A DNA stretch of 44,650 bases from a virus, in the IMG/VR virus record IMGVR_UViG_3300031578_000101, positions 1 to 44,650 of that record; one strand, written 5' to 3'. The translations under genes were made by a program, and so were the position numbers. The notes under the pieces are model-generated. The model made no database searches. It saw only the letters and a list, made by a program, of their open reading frames with translations, and was not told the DNA's origin. This document shows, in pieces, positions 14,368-22,634 of this stretch; positions within the stretch are counted from its first letter, which is position 1, and every line of letters begins with the position of its first letter.

Positions 14368-14673
14368 TTATTCTGCTTTCGCATCTATCCTGCTATCTCC
14401 CTGCAAACAAGGTCGCTGTTCCAACGCCTCAGCAAGTCTTATTCGTGAATTTATATCTTCTCTAATTATGTTCTTCATTGAATTAACAAGTTCGGTACGT
14501 TCTTCTCTATGCTGTTTTGTGATGGCGGACAAATATCGGCATAGAAAAAAGACAACCGCTCCGGCAAGGCCGAGTCCCCCGTAATCCAGTAAAGGTGAAT
14601 TTCCATTAGCTACTACTGCCGTTGCGATAATTATCGGTGTTATACTCAAACTAAAAATTGTCCAGCTCATCAT
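14368..14673 (-). CDS. Holin-like membrane protein, 101 aa
   Basis: Two hydrophobic segments (about residues 3-22 and 31-49) separated by a short GNSPLLDYGG turn are followed by a charged cytosolic tail (KQHREERTELVNSMKNII...). This topology and size fit class II holins and holin-like phage proteins. It is next to last in the late operon, the usual place for a lysis gene. The endolysin is elsewhere (11837-12352) and is itself signal-peptide bearing. It could instead be a membrane-anchored virion or exclusion protein. Confidence 0.5.
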   Translation of the reverse strand: MMSWTIFSLSITPIIIATAVVANGNSPLLDYGGLGLAGAVVFFLCRYLSAITKQHREERTELVNSMKNIIREDINSRIRLAEALEQRPCLQGDSRIDAKAE

Positions 14674-14718
14674 ATTTTCCTTGACAAAACTCTGTTAAGT
14701 TAAGTAAACTCGTATTTT

Positions 14719-14964
14719 ATGAAAGTTGGCATCAAAGAGGCCATATTAGCAATCATATTCTTTTTTGTTGTTCCTTTCATAGTCTATGGGATAGTCAGAA
14801 CAATAAAATACAGTTCTCCGCCAAGCACCACACTTCGTTTTGAAAACTTAAAAGACCCAGAGGTTTTCCAGAAAACATTTTTCCCCGGCTGCCCTGAATG
14901 TAACGACATAACCGAGTATTTTGATTGGCGAGATAAACATCCGAATTATAAGTCTGCCGAATAA
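14719..14964 (+). CDS. Possible plus-strand membrane protein, 81 aa
   Basis: An 81-codon plus-strand frame fills the 297-bp gap between two minus genes, converging with the polyvalent-protein gene. The product has one strong N-terminal membrane anchor (ILAIIFFFVVPFIVYGIV) and a soluble tail with a CPEC pair and DWRDKHPNYK. No clear Shine-Dalgarno precedes the ATG. A 14-mer shared with the origin repeats (TTAAGTTAAGTAAA, 14695-14708) lies 10 bases upstream of the ATG. An anchored, infection-state protein such as an exclusion factor is one possibility. Confidence 0.4.
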   Translation: MKVGIKEAILAIIFFFVVPFIVYGIVRTIKYSSPPSTTLRFENLKDPEVFQKTFFPGCPECNDITEYFDWRDKHPNYKSAE

Positions 14965-14970
14965 ACATAG

Positions 14971-17900
14971 TTAATCCTGCCCCACCCTCTCAAGCACTGA
15001 CTGTATTCTGTTAAAGTATCGCTCTCGTTTTTCTTCATCATCTGTTTTATAGATTCGCTGTGCTATCTCTGAGATATTACCACTAATGACATCGTATTTT
15101 CTCAGCAAACGCCGGTTTCTATCAATGTCCACACCGGATTGCATTTTGCGACTTACAATGGTTTTTTCTGCGTAGAAGTTTGCTATCGCATCCCTGAGCG
15201 GATTGCCCGGGTCAAGTTCCTTAATAATCTTGCGATGATAGAGTTCATAGACGACAAGATGTTTTTTGTACTGTGATTCGTCTATTTCAAAGTTCTTCAG
15301 CCACCTTCCTGATTTCTGCACGTTTTCGCGTAACTCTTTTAACTCCTTTTCGTACTTTTTGGGGTCATTGCTATACTCCGCCAACCTTGCCATGTCACCA
15401 AGATAATTGAACACCTTATTTGCCATTAGCCTATCAACATCAATTATCAATTTCGGTTCATATTCATCTTTGACTTCTAACGGAGTTATGGGGTTATCGA
15501 GAATCCGCATTACGGTCTGATTGTGTTTTTTTATCTGGTCTCTTGGATTTTTGATTGTACCGAGATACCAGTAGAGGGCTTCCTGCTGGTCCCGCAAAGA
15601 CCATATCTGGCTGAGTATTTCGATTTCTCTTTTGTCCTGTTCGCTTTTGGCAAGTCTGACACCAGCTAACGTCATGGTTGCAGCCAACGCAGTTCCTACG
15701 CCTTTGTCTCTCGCTTGCTGGAAAACATTGGAGGCTATCGGTTCGGCTTTTTTGAGTTCATGGATACTGAGTTTGAGAATCTTTTCGATAAAGGGGTCGG
15801 TTACTTCTACAACTCTATCGCCTTTCCAGTCGTAAATTGCCCTGCCCATCGACATCTGGTTTAGGTCGGAAATTACATCCCATGTTGTAGCCGTCATGCC
15901 GCCGAGCCTTTTGAATGTTTCCTCCACAGCTTTCCCCGGTTGTAAGGTTGCGAGATTACCAAAGACGCTCCAATAATCCTTGTCGTAAGTCAGCAGGTCT
16001 ATCATTATTGCCCTGTCATTTTTATCCTTAGAGCCCGTGTCTACCTTGAACAAGTCCCGTATATCTGCCAATGTTTCTGGTTTTTTGGGGGGTTTGCCGG
16101 TCAGGATGATAGTTCCTACCGTTGCCAAACACGCAGTAATGATAAACGAATTTATGATATTGGACCTTGAGCGATGAGCCTTAAAGCCATCCTCGCCGCC
16201 CCATTGTAAAATAGCTTTCAAGATAGAACGGAAGTTGCCTTCAGCAAAACCGGGGGCCATGAATTTGAATCGGAGCAGCGTAGTTACCGTTCCCGACCTG
16301 CCGAACAGTCTCTCGTTCATCATTCCATACAAATTCTGCTGTTCTTTGATAATGTCTATCTTCTCGGCAGAGGTTAAAGAACGGCCAAGTTTCACTTCCT
16401 GCTTGCGGACGGTATCGAGATATTTACCGTATTTCACTTTCGGGATATAACTTTCAAACATCCAACGAACGAATTTTTCTGGTATTTGGAAAGGCAAGGC
16501 AACACCTTTAGCGACCAATCCTGCTTTGCCCATCTTCTCCATTGACTGAGAAAATGCCCTTTGTGCCTCTGAGTCTATGCTGTATCGATGGCCTCCGCCG
16601 TGAGCAATATAATCCTTATACTCCGGTGTTTTGAATATCGGGTCGCTTTTCTTGAATCCGGTTGTAAGTCCTGTTAGGGCGGTCTTTTTGTGCAGGAACC
16701 CGAGATAACCGCTATCGGCAAGAGATTGTTTGGCTTCAACGCCCAAATGGAAGGCACTGCCAATAAACTTTACAGTTCGCAGGAAATTATTTATCTGCCT
16801 GAAGGTGTTTAATACAGGCTGTCTTGTAATCTTGTTAGTAGCTATGAGATTATTTATCATCCTGGCAAGTTCAGGAGCTACCCGGACATCGGCAAATACG
16901 GGGTCTTGTACCTTGTTCCACTCGATAGGGGCAAGTTCGGTCTTGTCGATATATTTACCTTCGCCGGATTTCATCAGGGATTCTTTCAGGTCAATCATCC
17001 CCTCTAATCTGGCAATGGCGAGATATTCGCTTCGCAGGTTGTTTACAGGGTTCGGGTCCCGCAGGTCAAGGCCAAAAGCCTTAGCGTCTGCAACAGTTGG
17101 CAGCTTCTTTTCCTTCGTGTATCGCTTTGTGGTTTTCCAGTGGTTGAGGAATTTTTCTACTCTGCGGGGGTCTTTGTATATGCCGTAGAAGTAATCCTCA
17201 ATATATCCAATTTCATCGCCGACAACTTTAGCGAGGTAATCGTAATTGAAATTGCCTACCCTGCTAATCATTTTTCGAGTTCCGACAAGTTCCGGGGCTT
17301 CTTTCATTAGCTGCTGCAGGGCATCATCCCGAATTGCGATGGCTTCGGCTGACTCCGGCTTACCTCTTGACAGCATCAATAATTCAAGTGTTTTGTTCGA
17401 GTATTTCGAGAGAGCCTTACCCCATTCGCCGAGAGTTCTGTCCATGTGCTCAAGCTGGTTCTCGTTAAACTCTATCATAGCGACATCGGCCTTGTGCATT
17501 GCTTTTATGACCTCGGCGTAAACGTCCTTGCCCTGTGCTATCTCAACAGCCTTTGACGGCTCGATAATTGACATGAATGTTTCGTGTACTTTGGCAAGGG
17601 GGGTTACATCGACAAAACCGCCTTCTTTGGGTTTGAATAAATCCGGTGGTTTCTCTACTGCCTTTTGTCCAGCCCGCTCAAGAGGAAGCTGTTGAACTCC
17701 TGCACTGTCTGGAATCCTGAGCCTGGCGGGGCCTTCTGTCCACTGTTCGAGAAGGCGGCTTGTGACTTTCGAGAGGTTGTCTTTTGTTGGGTTTTTTGCG
17801 TATTCTTTTGTGGCATCATTTAACGCCTCCGCTGTCGGGCCTTTGGCGTTTGCTAACTTTTCCAGCATGAACAGGACTTCTTCGGCCTGTTCTTTGGCGG

Positions 17901-20061
17901 CAAGGTTCTCTACCTTAGCCAAGACATTGCCCTTAGCCTCTATTATACCGGTTTGTGTTGCAAGTACACCAAAAACCTTTTTATTTGTTTTCAGTTTTTG
18001 TTCTACATTCGCCAATATCTTCGCTCTTTCGGCGTAAAGGCTCTTTTCCGTAGTCTCAACGCCGAATAAAGTTTGCTCGGATTTTGTCAAAACAGGGGCT
18101 GTATCGATAGTCGCTGCCAGTAATTCTGCCTGACGGACGGTATCTATTTCGCCTTCAAGGATTAAATCGGCAACCTGCTTTTGCTGAGCGTCACCTTTGA
18201 CCAACCTGCCGATAGGTGCTGCATAACTGGCCGGTAGCTTCTCATCGACAACAAGCCGGAACACATAATCAGACAGGTCTTTCATGTCCATGCCCTGTTT
18301 GACTATGGCATTATTGGTCGGAACGCCCTGTTTGCGTAGTTTTTCAAGTGTTATATCTGAATCCCTGAAAAGTTTAGCTGCGTCAACTGCCGTGCCTTTG
18401 CCATCGGCAAGATTTCTCAAAGCACCTTCAGCCCTTGCGTCCGCATCCGTCCAGCCGTCAGCCTCACGGATTACCCACGTCTCAAGATTTTCCGCTCCCG
18501 TCTTTTTGGCCAACGCTACTCTATGATGGCCGTCAACTACCCAGTATTTGCCAGCCTTGTCCTGCCATACAAGGATTTGACCGCCCTTAATGGGGTCGAA
18601 TTTCTCAACGTCTTTTAACGCCTCGGTAACACCGCCGGCCAATTTTGCTCCGAGCTTGAACTGAAACTTCTTTGGGTCAACACTGATTTTCTCGGTCGGC
18701 AAGGATACCGGATAGTAAGTCTTTCCTTCCACCGTTACTGGTTTTCGGGATATTTCGGCGGTTGGTAATTTCTCTTGGACTTCAGATACTTGCTTTGCAG
18801 GTGCTTCCACCTTCCCCTCAGCGACCGGCGGGGCAGGCTTAATGGATACTTTTGCAGGTGCGACTTTGGTTATCTCCGTTGGTTTGATAGTAGGTGTTAT
18901 TTTTGCTTCGATTGGTTTAGATGGCTTTACTATTTCACCTTCGATTGCTTTGGGTTTTTCTACACCAACAGCCCAATATCTTTTGGCGGCAGCGTCCTGT
19001 TCCGCTGCTTTAATCCAAGCACTCTTGTACTGTCTTGCCAATCCCTTAATTATATTTTGGGCTTGAGGATGTAGTTCTGAAAACACAATTTCACTTGGAA
19101 CATCTACACCAGCAACGGTAGCCTCCTCTCGCAAAGATTCTATAGTTGCGTCAATAAATTCCTGTTCAGGTTTACCCGCAAGATAGTCTGCCAGCTTGGG
19201 AAATTTAGCCTGTAATTTTAACGCTGCCTTCTCAAACGTAGCCGTATTCATACCGACTTTGGCTGCTTCAGTAACTAAAGGAACAGCAGCAGAAAAGCCG
19301 AGTCCCCATAAAGCACCTTTCACAGCAGCAGGGCCTATTGGCTCACCACGTCTTGCGGCTTCGGTTGTTCTCCAAGTAGCGATAAATGCCATATTCTCAG
19401 GAGCAGTTTTTGCGATAGAGGATAAAACCTTTATTCTAAATGTATTCCATCCACCATATTTCAAAAGAGCTTGCTTGCCCCCAATTTTAGCTATTTGACT
19501 TCCTGCTATTCTCGAAGCCAGCTTGGAACCCAATGTATTAAAAAGGCTTGATAATCCTATCGCCTTAAAAAGAAATCCAAGTGTTTTGAACTCCATTGCC
19601 TTTTCTGCTGTCCACCCACCAGCTTCGGGCAATTTTTTATACCAGGGTGCCCGTTCGATTTGGTCAGCCAAACCACCCGGAGCAGTAAATTCTGGTTTTG
19701 GCAGTTGAGCGTCTACCAAAGACAAGAGTCCCCGTCTTGCACCCGGGATTAACGCTTCTGCTGCCGCAAGATATGGTCTTGCAAAAAACGTTTCAGCTAA
19801 CGGATAAGGTCTGCCGTCTCCGGTTCCCATACCACTTGTGGCAGGGTCAACTGTCTCAGGTTTATTGATTATATCCCAATTGTCCTGAATGTCGGTTAGC
19901 GGCATTTCCAATTCAACCGCCTTGTCCTGAATTTCAACGCCCTGTTTGTATGCTTCGTCCGGGGCCTGTACCTTAGTTGGCCGCTCCTCTAAGGCTACGG
20001 CTGCATCCCAAACAGAGCCTTCGGCGGATTCGAGTTTTTGTGCTTCGTCCCATACGCTCAT
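14971..20061 (-). CDS. Giant internal virion / polyvalent protein with ParB-like domain, 1696 aa
   Basis: By position (last of the internal virion genes) and size this corresponds to the large ejected protein of podoviruses. The N-terminus carries a tandem motif, SVWDEAQKLE then SVWDAAVALEE. Hydrophobic helices at about 150-190 and 230-290 could insert into membrane. A Pro/Lys linker (about 370-445) leads to a ParB/sulfiredoxin-like domain (about 455-525, VDGHHRVALAKKTGAE). The rest is mostly helical, as in tape or ejection proteins. ParB-like modules in such polyvalent proteins may act on incoming DNA or as nucleotidases or nucleases. No lytic transglycosylase motif was seen. The start overlaps the previous stop as ATGA. 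Confidence 0.7.
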   Translation of the reverse strand: MSVWDEAQKLESAEGSVWDAAVALEERPTKVQAPDEAYKQGVEIQDKAVELEMPLTDIQDNWDIINKPETVDPATSGMGTGDGRPYPLAETFFARPYLAAAEALIPGARRGLLSLVDAQLPKPEFTAPGGLADQIERAPWYKKLPEAGGWTAEKAMEFKTLGFLFKAIGLSSLFNTLGSKLASRIAGSQIAKIGGKQALLKYGGWNTFRIKVLSSIAKTAPENMAFIATWRTTEAARRGEPIGPAAVKGALWGLGFSAAVPLVTEAAKVGMNTATFEKAALKLQAKFPKLADYLAGKPEQEFIDATIESLREEATVAGVDVPSEIVFSELHPQAQNIIKGLARQYKSAWIKAAEQDAAAKRYWAVGVEKPKAIEGEIVKPSKPIEAKITPTIKPTEITKVAPAKVSIKPAPPVAEGKVEAPAKQVSEVQEKLPTAEISRKPVTVEGKTYYPVSLPTEKISVDPKKFQFKLGAKLAGGVTEALKDVEKFDPIKGGQILVWQDKAGKYWVVDGHHRVALAKKTGAENLETWVIREADGWTDADARAEGALRNLADGKGTAVDAAKLFRDSDITLEKLRKQGVPTNNAIVKQGMDMKDLSDYVFRLVVDEKLPASYAAPIGRLVKGDAQQKQVADLILEGEIDTVRQAELLAATIDTAPVLTKSEQTLFGVETTEKSLYAERAKILANVEQKLKTNKKVFGVLATQTGIIEAKGNVLAKVENLAAKEQAEEVLFMLEKLANAKGPTAEALNDATKEYAKNPTKDNLSKVTSRLLEQWTEGPARLRIPDSAGVQQLPLERAGQKAVEKPPDLFKPKEGGFVDVTPLAKVHETFMSIIEPSKAVEIAQGKDVYAEVIKAMHKADVAMIEFNENQLEHMDRTLGEWGKALSKYSNKTLELLMLSRGKPESAEAIAIRDDALQQLMKEAPELVGTRKMISRVGNFNYDYLAKVVGDEIGYIEDYFYGIYKDPRRVEKFLNHWKTTKRYTKEKKLPTVADAKAFGLDLRDPNPVNNLRSEYLAIARLEGMIDLKESLMKSGEGKYIDKTELAPIEWNKVQDPVFADVRVAPELARMINNLIATNKITRQPVLNTFRQINNFLRTVKFIGSAFHLGVEAKQSLADSGYLGFLHKKTALTGLTTGFKKSDPIFKTPEYKDYIAHGGGHRYSIDSEAQRAFSQSMEKMGKAGLVAKGVALPFQIPEKFVRWMFESYIPKVKYGKYLDTVRKQEVKLGRSLTSAEKIDIIKEQQNLYGMMNERLFGRSGTVTTLLRFKFMAPGFAEGNFRSILKAILQWGGEDGFKAHRSRSNIINSFIITACLATVGTIILTGKPPKKPETLADIRDLFKVDTGSKDKNDRAIMIDLLTYDKDYWSVFGNLATLQPGKAVEETFKRLGGMTATTWDVISDLNQMSMGRAIYDWKGDRVVEVTDPFIEKILKLSIHELKKAEPIASNVFQQARDKGVGTALAATMTLAGVRLAKSEQDKREIEILSQIWSLRDQQEALYWYLGTIKNPRDQIKKHNQTVMRILDNPITPLEVKDEYEPKLIIDVDRLMANKVFNYLGDMARLAEYSNDPKKYEKELKELRENVQKSGRWLKNFEIDESQYKKHLVVYELYHRKIIKELDPGNPLRDAIANFYAEKTIVSRKMQSGVDIDRNRRLLRKYDVISGNISEIAQRIYKTDDEEKRERYFNRIQSVLERVGQD

Positions 20062-21731
20062 TCGTAATACCCATCATCGGCAGCTAATCGTTTCGCTTCT
20101 TCAAGGTCATCACCGGTCATGTCCAAATAACGCCTTGCTATCTGCGGTGTAAGTTTCTTGCGTTTTCCTTTTTTGGTTTTTGGTTCTTCCATTTCAGCAG
20201 CCGCAGCTCTGTAGGCTTCCCACTGTTTTTTTCTATCCTCAACTGAGGCATTAAAATCTGGCGGAGGCACTTTCAAAAGTTTGGCGTTTCTAATATCAAC
20301 AGGTGTGGGTTCCCGGCCTAAAATTTCTTTCATCTTTGTTTTTGCTTCTCGCTGCCTTAACATTTCGTTCATTTCTTCTTCTTGTCGCTCAGCTTCTTCG
20401 TCAGATATTTGGTGCAGAGCAGCAAGACGCATACCTTCAGGGTATATCTCCGATATTTTCAGCTTGTCGCCTTTGCCGGCTATCCATTTATGCCATGCCT
20501 GATTGAAATCTCCCATTATTTTATAGCGAATAGGTGCATTTTTGATATAGCCCAAAGAATCAGGATTGAGTAGTAAGCCTTTTGCATGTTGGCCTACCTG
20601 AGACATGGCACTTGAATACGACTGTTGATATTCGGCATGTATGGAACTTTGAATTTTCTCGTAATCATCCTGGCTTATTGTGGGTTCTATCGGATTATTG
20701 GGGTCGCTGTAATCGCCAAACCTTGCTACCTCAAGGTCAGCCAATACCGCATCTTTTGATTTTGCACCTGTCATTATACTGTCTACATCTTCGAGAAATC
20801 CTGACCGAACCTTTTGGTCGGTTACTGCATTGTCCCTCTTTTTCTGGACATTTACCTGACTCATTACATCTTCAAGTATCGAATCAGCATCTTTCAGACT
20901 AATTCCGAATTGCTTCAAAACCGAAGGGTCGTTGACTAAATCTTTCGCCCTGTTCCAGTCGTATCTTGGCCTGCCTTTTTCATCAACAATCGGATTGCCT
21001 GAAGCATCTCTAATAATAACTGCATCAAGAAGATTGTTACTAAACTGCTCATTCGCAACATCCTGCCGCTCGGCATCCATATCAGCCAGAGCAAACTGAT
21101 AACCTTTTGTCCTGACCTCATCGCTATCGAGTGTTGGGTTTGACCAGCCCTCTATCAGTTCGGGTTTGCCGGTCTTTTCGTTCGGTCTCAGGCCGTACAG
21201 TTCCATCAGCTCTATTTTGGCACGTTCATACGATTGCGGGTCTATAGCCTGTGCCCCGATGTCTTTTATAGTCTTCAAACTCAAACTGAAATTCTTAATG
21301 TAGTTCCGGGAATCGACACTGAATTTATGGCCCTGGACATCACTTTCCTGGCCAAGTATTTCATTGTTAAGCCACAGACCGAATTTATTCTCGGCCCGCT
21401 TATTCGTGAATTTCCGGCCCGCTTTTATTCTTTCTATTACCGCTTTGAGGCCGGGTTCGTACGATTCGGTATCGGCGTTAGTCAGAAGGCTCTGCTTGTA
21501 TTCGTGAAAGTCTCGAAGTGCCGCCGTCTTGGCGGTATTGTACTGGTCGTGGAATTTCGCCTCTTCGTCAACTTTGAGCCAATTCATTCCAAATTCTGTC
21601 AGTGCCCTGCCGGCCCGAGCGACTTCCCGGTAACCCTGCGTCATCTGTTGAATGTCCTGCCCGCTAAGAGGGACATTGCCCGCTGTCGCCGCTAATCTCT
21701 GCTGTTTATAGTATTGTGTTATCTCAGGCAT
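20058..21731 (-). CDS. Internal virion protein, 557 aa
   Basis: A long, mostly helical protein: ITQYYKQQRLAATAGNVPLSGQDIQQMTQGYREVARAGRALTEFG at the N-terminus, then repeated charged helices with DVQGHKFSVDSRNYIKNFS, and a basic C-terminus (KKGKRKKLTPQIARRYLDMTGDDLEEAKRLA). Order and character match the second internal virion protein of T7-like and BPP-1-like podoviruses, which is packed in the head and ejected into the envelope. No catalytic motif seen. ATGA overlap with the giant protein suggests coordinated stoichiometry. Confidence 0.6.
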   Translation of the reverse strand: MPEITQYYKQQRLAATAGNVPLSGQDIQQMTQGYREVARAGRALTEFGMNWLKVDEEAKFHDQYNTAKTAALRDFHEYKQSLLTNADTESYEPGLKAVIERIKAGRKFTNKRAENKFGLWLNNEILGQESDVQGHKFSVDSRNYIKNFSLSLKTIKDIGAQAIDPQSYERAKIELMELYGLRPNEKTGKPELIEGWSNPTLDSDEVRTKGYQFALADMDAERQDVANEQFSNNLLDAVIIRDASGNPIVDEKGRPRYDWNRAKDLVNDPSVLKQFGISLKDADSILEDVMSQVNVQKKRDNAVTDQKVRSGFLEDVDSIMTGAKSKDAVLADLEVARFGDYSDPNNPIEPTISQDDYEKIQSSIHAEYQQSYSSAMSQVGQHAKGLLLNPDSLGYIKNAPIRYKIMGDFNQAWHKWIAGKGDKLKISEIYPEGMRLAALHQISDEEAERQEEEMNEMLRQREAKTKMKEILGREPTPVDIRNAKLLKVPPPDFNASVEDRKKQWEAYRAAAAEMEEPKTKKGKRKKLTPQIARRYLDMTGDDLEEAKRLAADDGYYE

Positions 21732-21732
21732 A

Positions 21733-22212
21733 TTAAGTCCCCGCCGATGGTGTCTTTGACTTACTTAATAAATACATCGTTCCGATACCTGTTGCAGTAT
21801 CTGCAAAAGCCCTTATTCTTGAACTTCTGCGGGCAAGTCTGCCCTGATAGGCCGCCAACATACCCTGATTTCGCAATTGGGTAGCACTAAGCTGGTAGTT
21901 CCGCATAATAACTCGGGCATCGGCCTCGTAATTTTTGGCAGTATCGGCCAGAATAGTAATATTGCCGCCGGTAATCTCGCCGCCCTGTGCCGCCATCTGT
22001 GCGATTTGAGATGCCTTTGCCCTTGCCGCTTCTTTGCGTTTCTCGCGGGATTCGTACTGGCCGGCCTGCTCGGTCGCTTTAGCCTCGGCAATATACTGCC
22101 GCTGAGCTATCTTGCCGAGTTCGGCCTGTTCCTTACCTTCCTCTAAAGTAGAATAAGCAGATAAGCCTATTCCTGCACCAGCCGCAGCGATTGCCAAAAA
22201 TCCCAAACTCAT
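21733..22212 (-). CDS. T7 gp14-like internal virion protein, 159 aa
   Basis: Begins with a Gly/Ala-rich hydrophobic segment (MSLGFLAIAAAGAGIGLSAYST) followed by long Ala/Glu/Gln helices (AELGKIAQRQYIAEAKATEQ...REKRKEAARAKA) and a second GTMYLLSK hydrophobic stretch near the end. This is typical of the small ejected protein that forms an outer-membrane channel in T7-like phages (gp14 type). The hydrophobic start is a membrane insertion segment rather than a cleavable signal, since no cleavage motif follows. It overlaps its upstream neighbour by four bases. Confidence 0.65.
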   Translation of the reverse strand: MSLGFLAIAAAGAGIGLSAYSTLEEGKEQAELGKIAQRQYIAEAKATEQAGQYESREKRKEAARAKASQIAQMAAQGGEITGGNITILADTAKNYEADARVIMRNYQLSATQLRNQGMLAAYQGRLARRSSRIRAFADTATGIGTMYLLSKSKTPSAGT

Positions 22213-22634
22213 TCAATTATCCTCGAATACAAATATGCCGTCGAGCCGTCAGGGTTATAATTTTTCATCCCGTTGGGTGTTTCACACTTGAAACCTAAAG
22301 CCTCAACGAATCTACTGCTGATTTTAGAGTCGCATTTGATAGTCGCATGGAATCTGCGAACTTTGTACTTTTTGCCCTGTTCGAGCAGGTATCTTTTTGC
22401 CGCCCGTATCTGGCCTATAGTATTTGTCTTTTCAATCAGGTTAAACCAGACCTCGCACACACCATCCCACAGGAAAGCCGCTCCGAACGCACAAAGCGGC
22501 CTGCCGTTATCCTCCATAATCCAGGCCGGCCCCGTTCCGGCATCGAGATACATCTCGTATCTATCCCGCATCCACTGTTCTGGAAGTTTAAGGACCGCTA
22601 TATCGGCTATAGTCATTTTCCGAACACTCATCAT
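22209..22634 (-). CDS. GNAT-like virion protein (T7 gp13 / DUF2833 type), 141 aa
   Basis: The pattern ADIAVLKLPEQWMRDRYEMYLDAGTGPAWIMEDNGRPLCAFGAAF followed by a VWFNLIEKTN strand and FVEALGFKCETPNGMKNY is the acetyltransferase-like fold seen in the gp13 family of T7-like and other podoviruses. In T7 the protein is needed for virion assembly, and acetyltransferase activity is not established. It sits between nozzle and gp14-type genes, the conserved order. No signal peptide, in contrast to the nozzle genes before it. Confidence 0.7.
   Translation of the reverse strand: MMSVRKMTIADIAVLKLPEQWMRDRYEMYLDAGTGPAWIMEDNGRPLCAFGAAFLWDGVCEVWFNLIEKTNTIGQIRAAKRYLLEQGKKYKVRRFHATIKCDSKISSRFVEALGFKCETPNGMKNYNPDGSTAYLYSRIIE

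Noticed and set aside
18775-19074. Plus-strand ORFs of about 100 aa opposite the giant virion gene, with many aromatic and Cys residues
   Set aside because: They are antisense shadows of the Lys/Pro/Glu-rich linker; no start signals.
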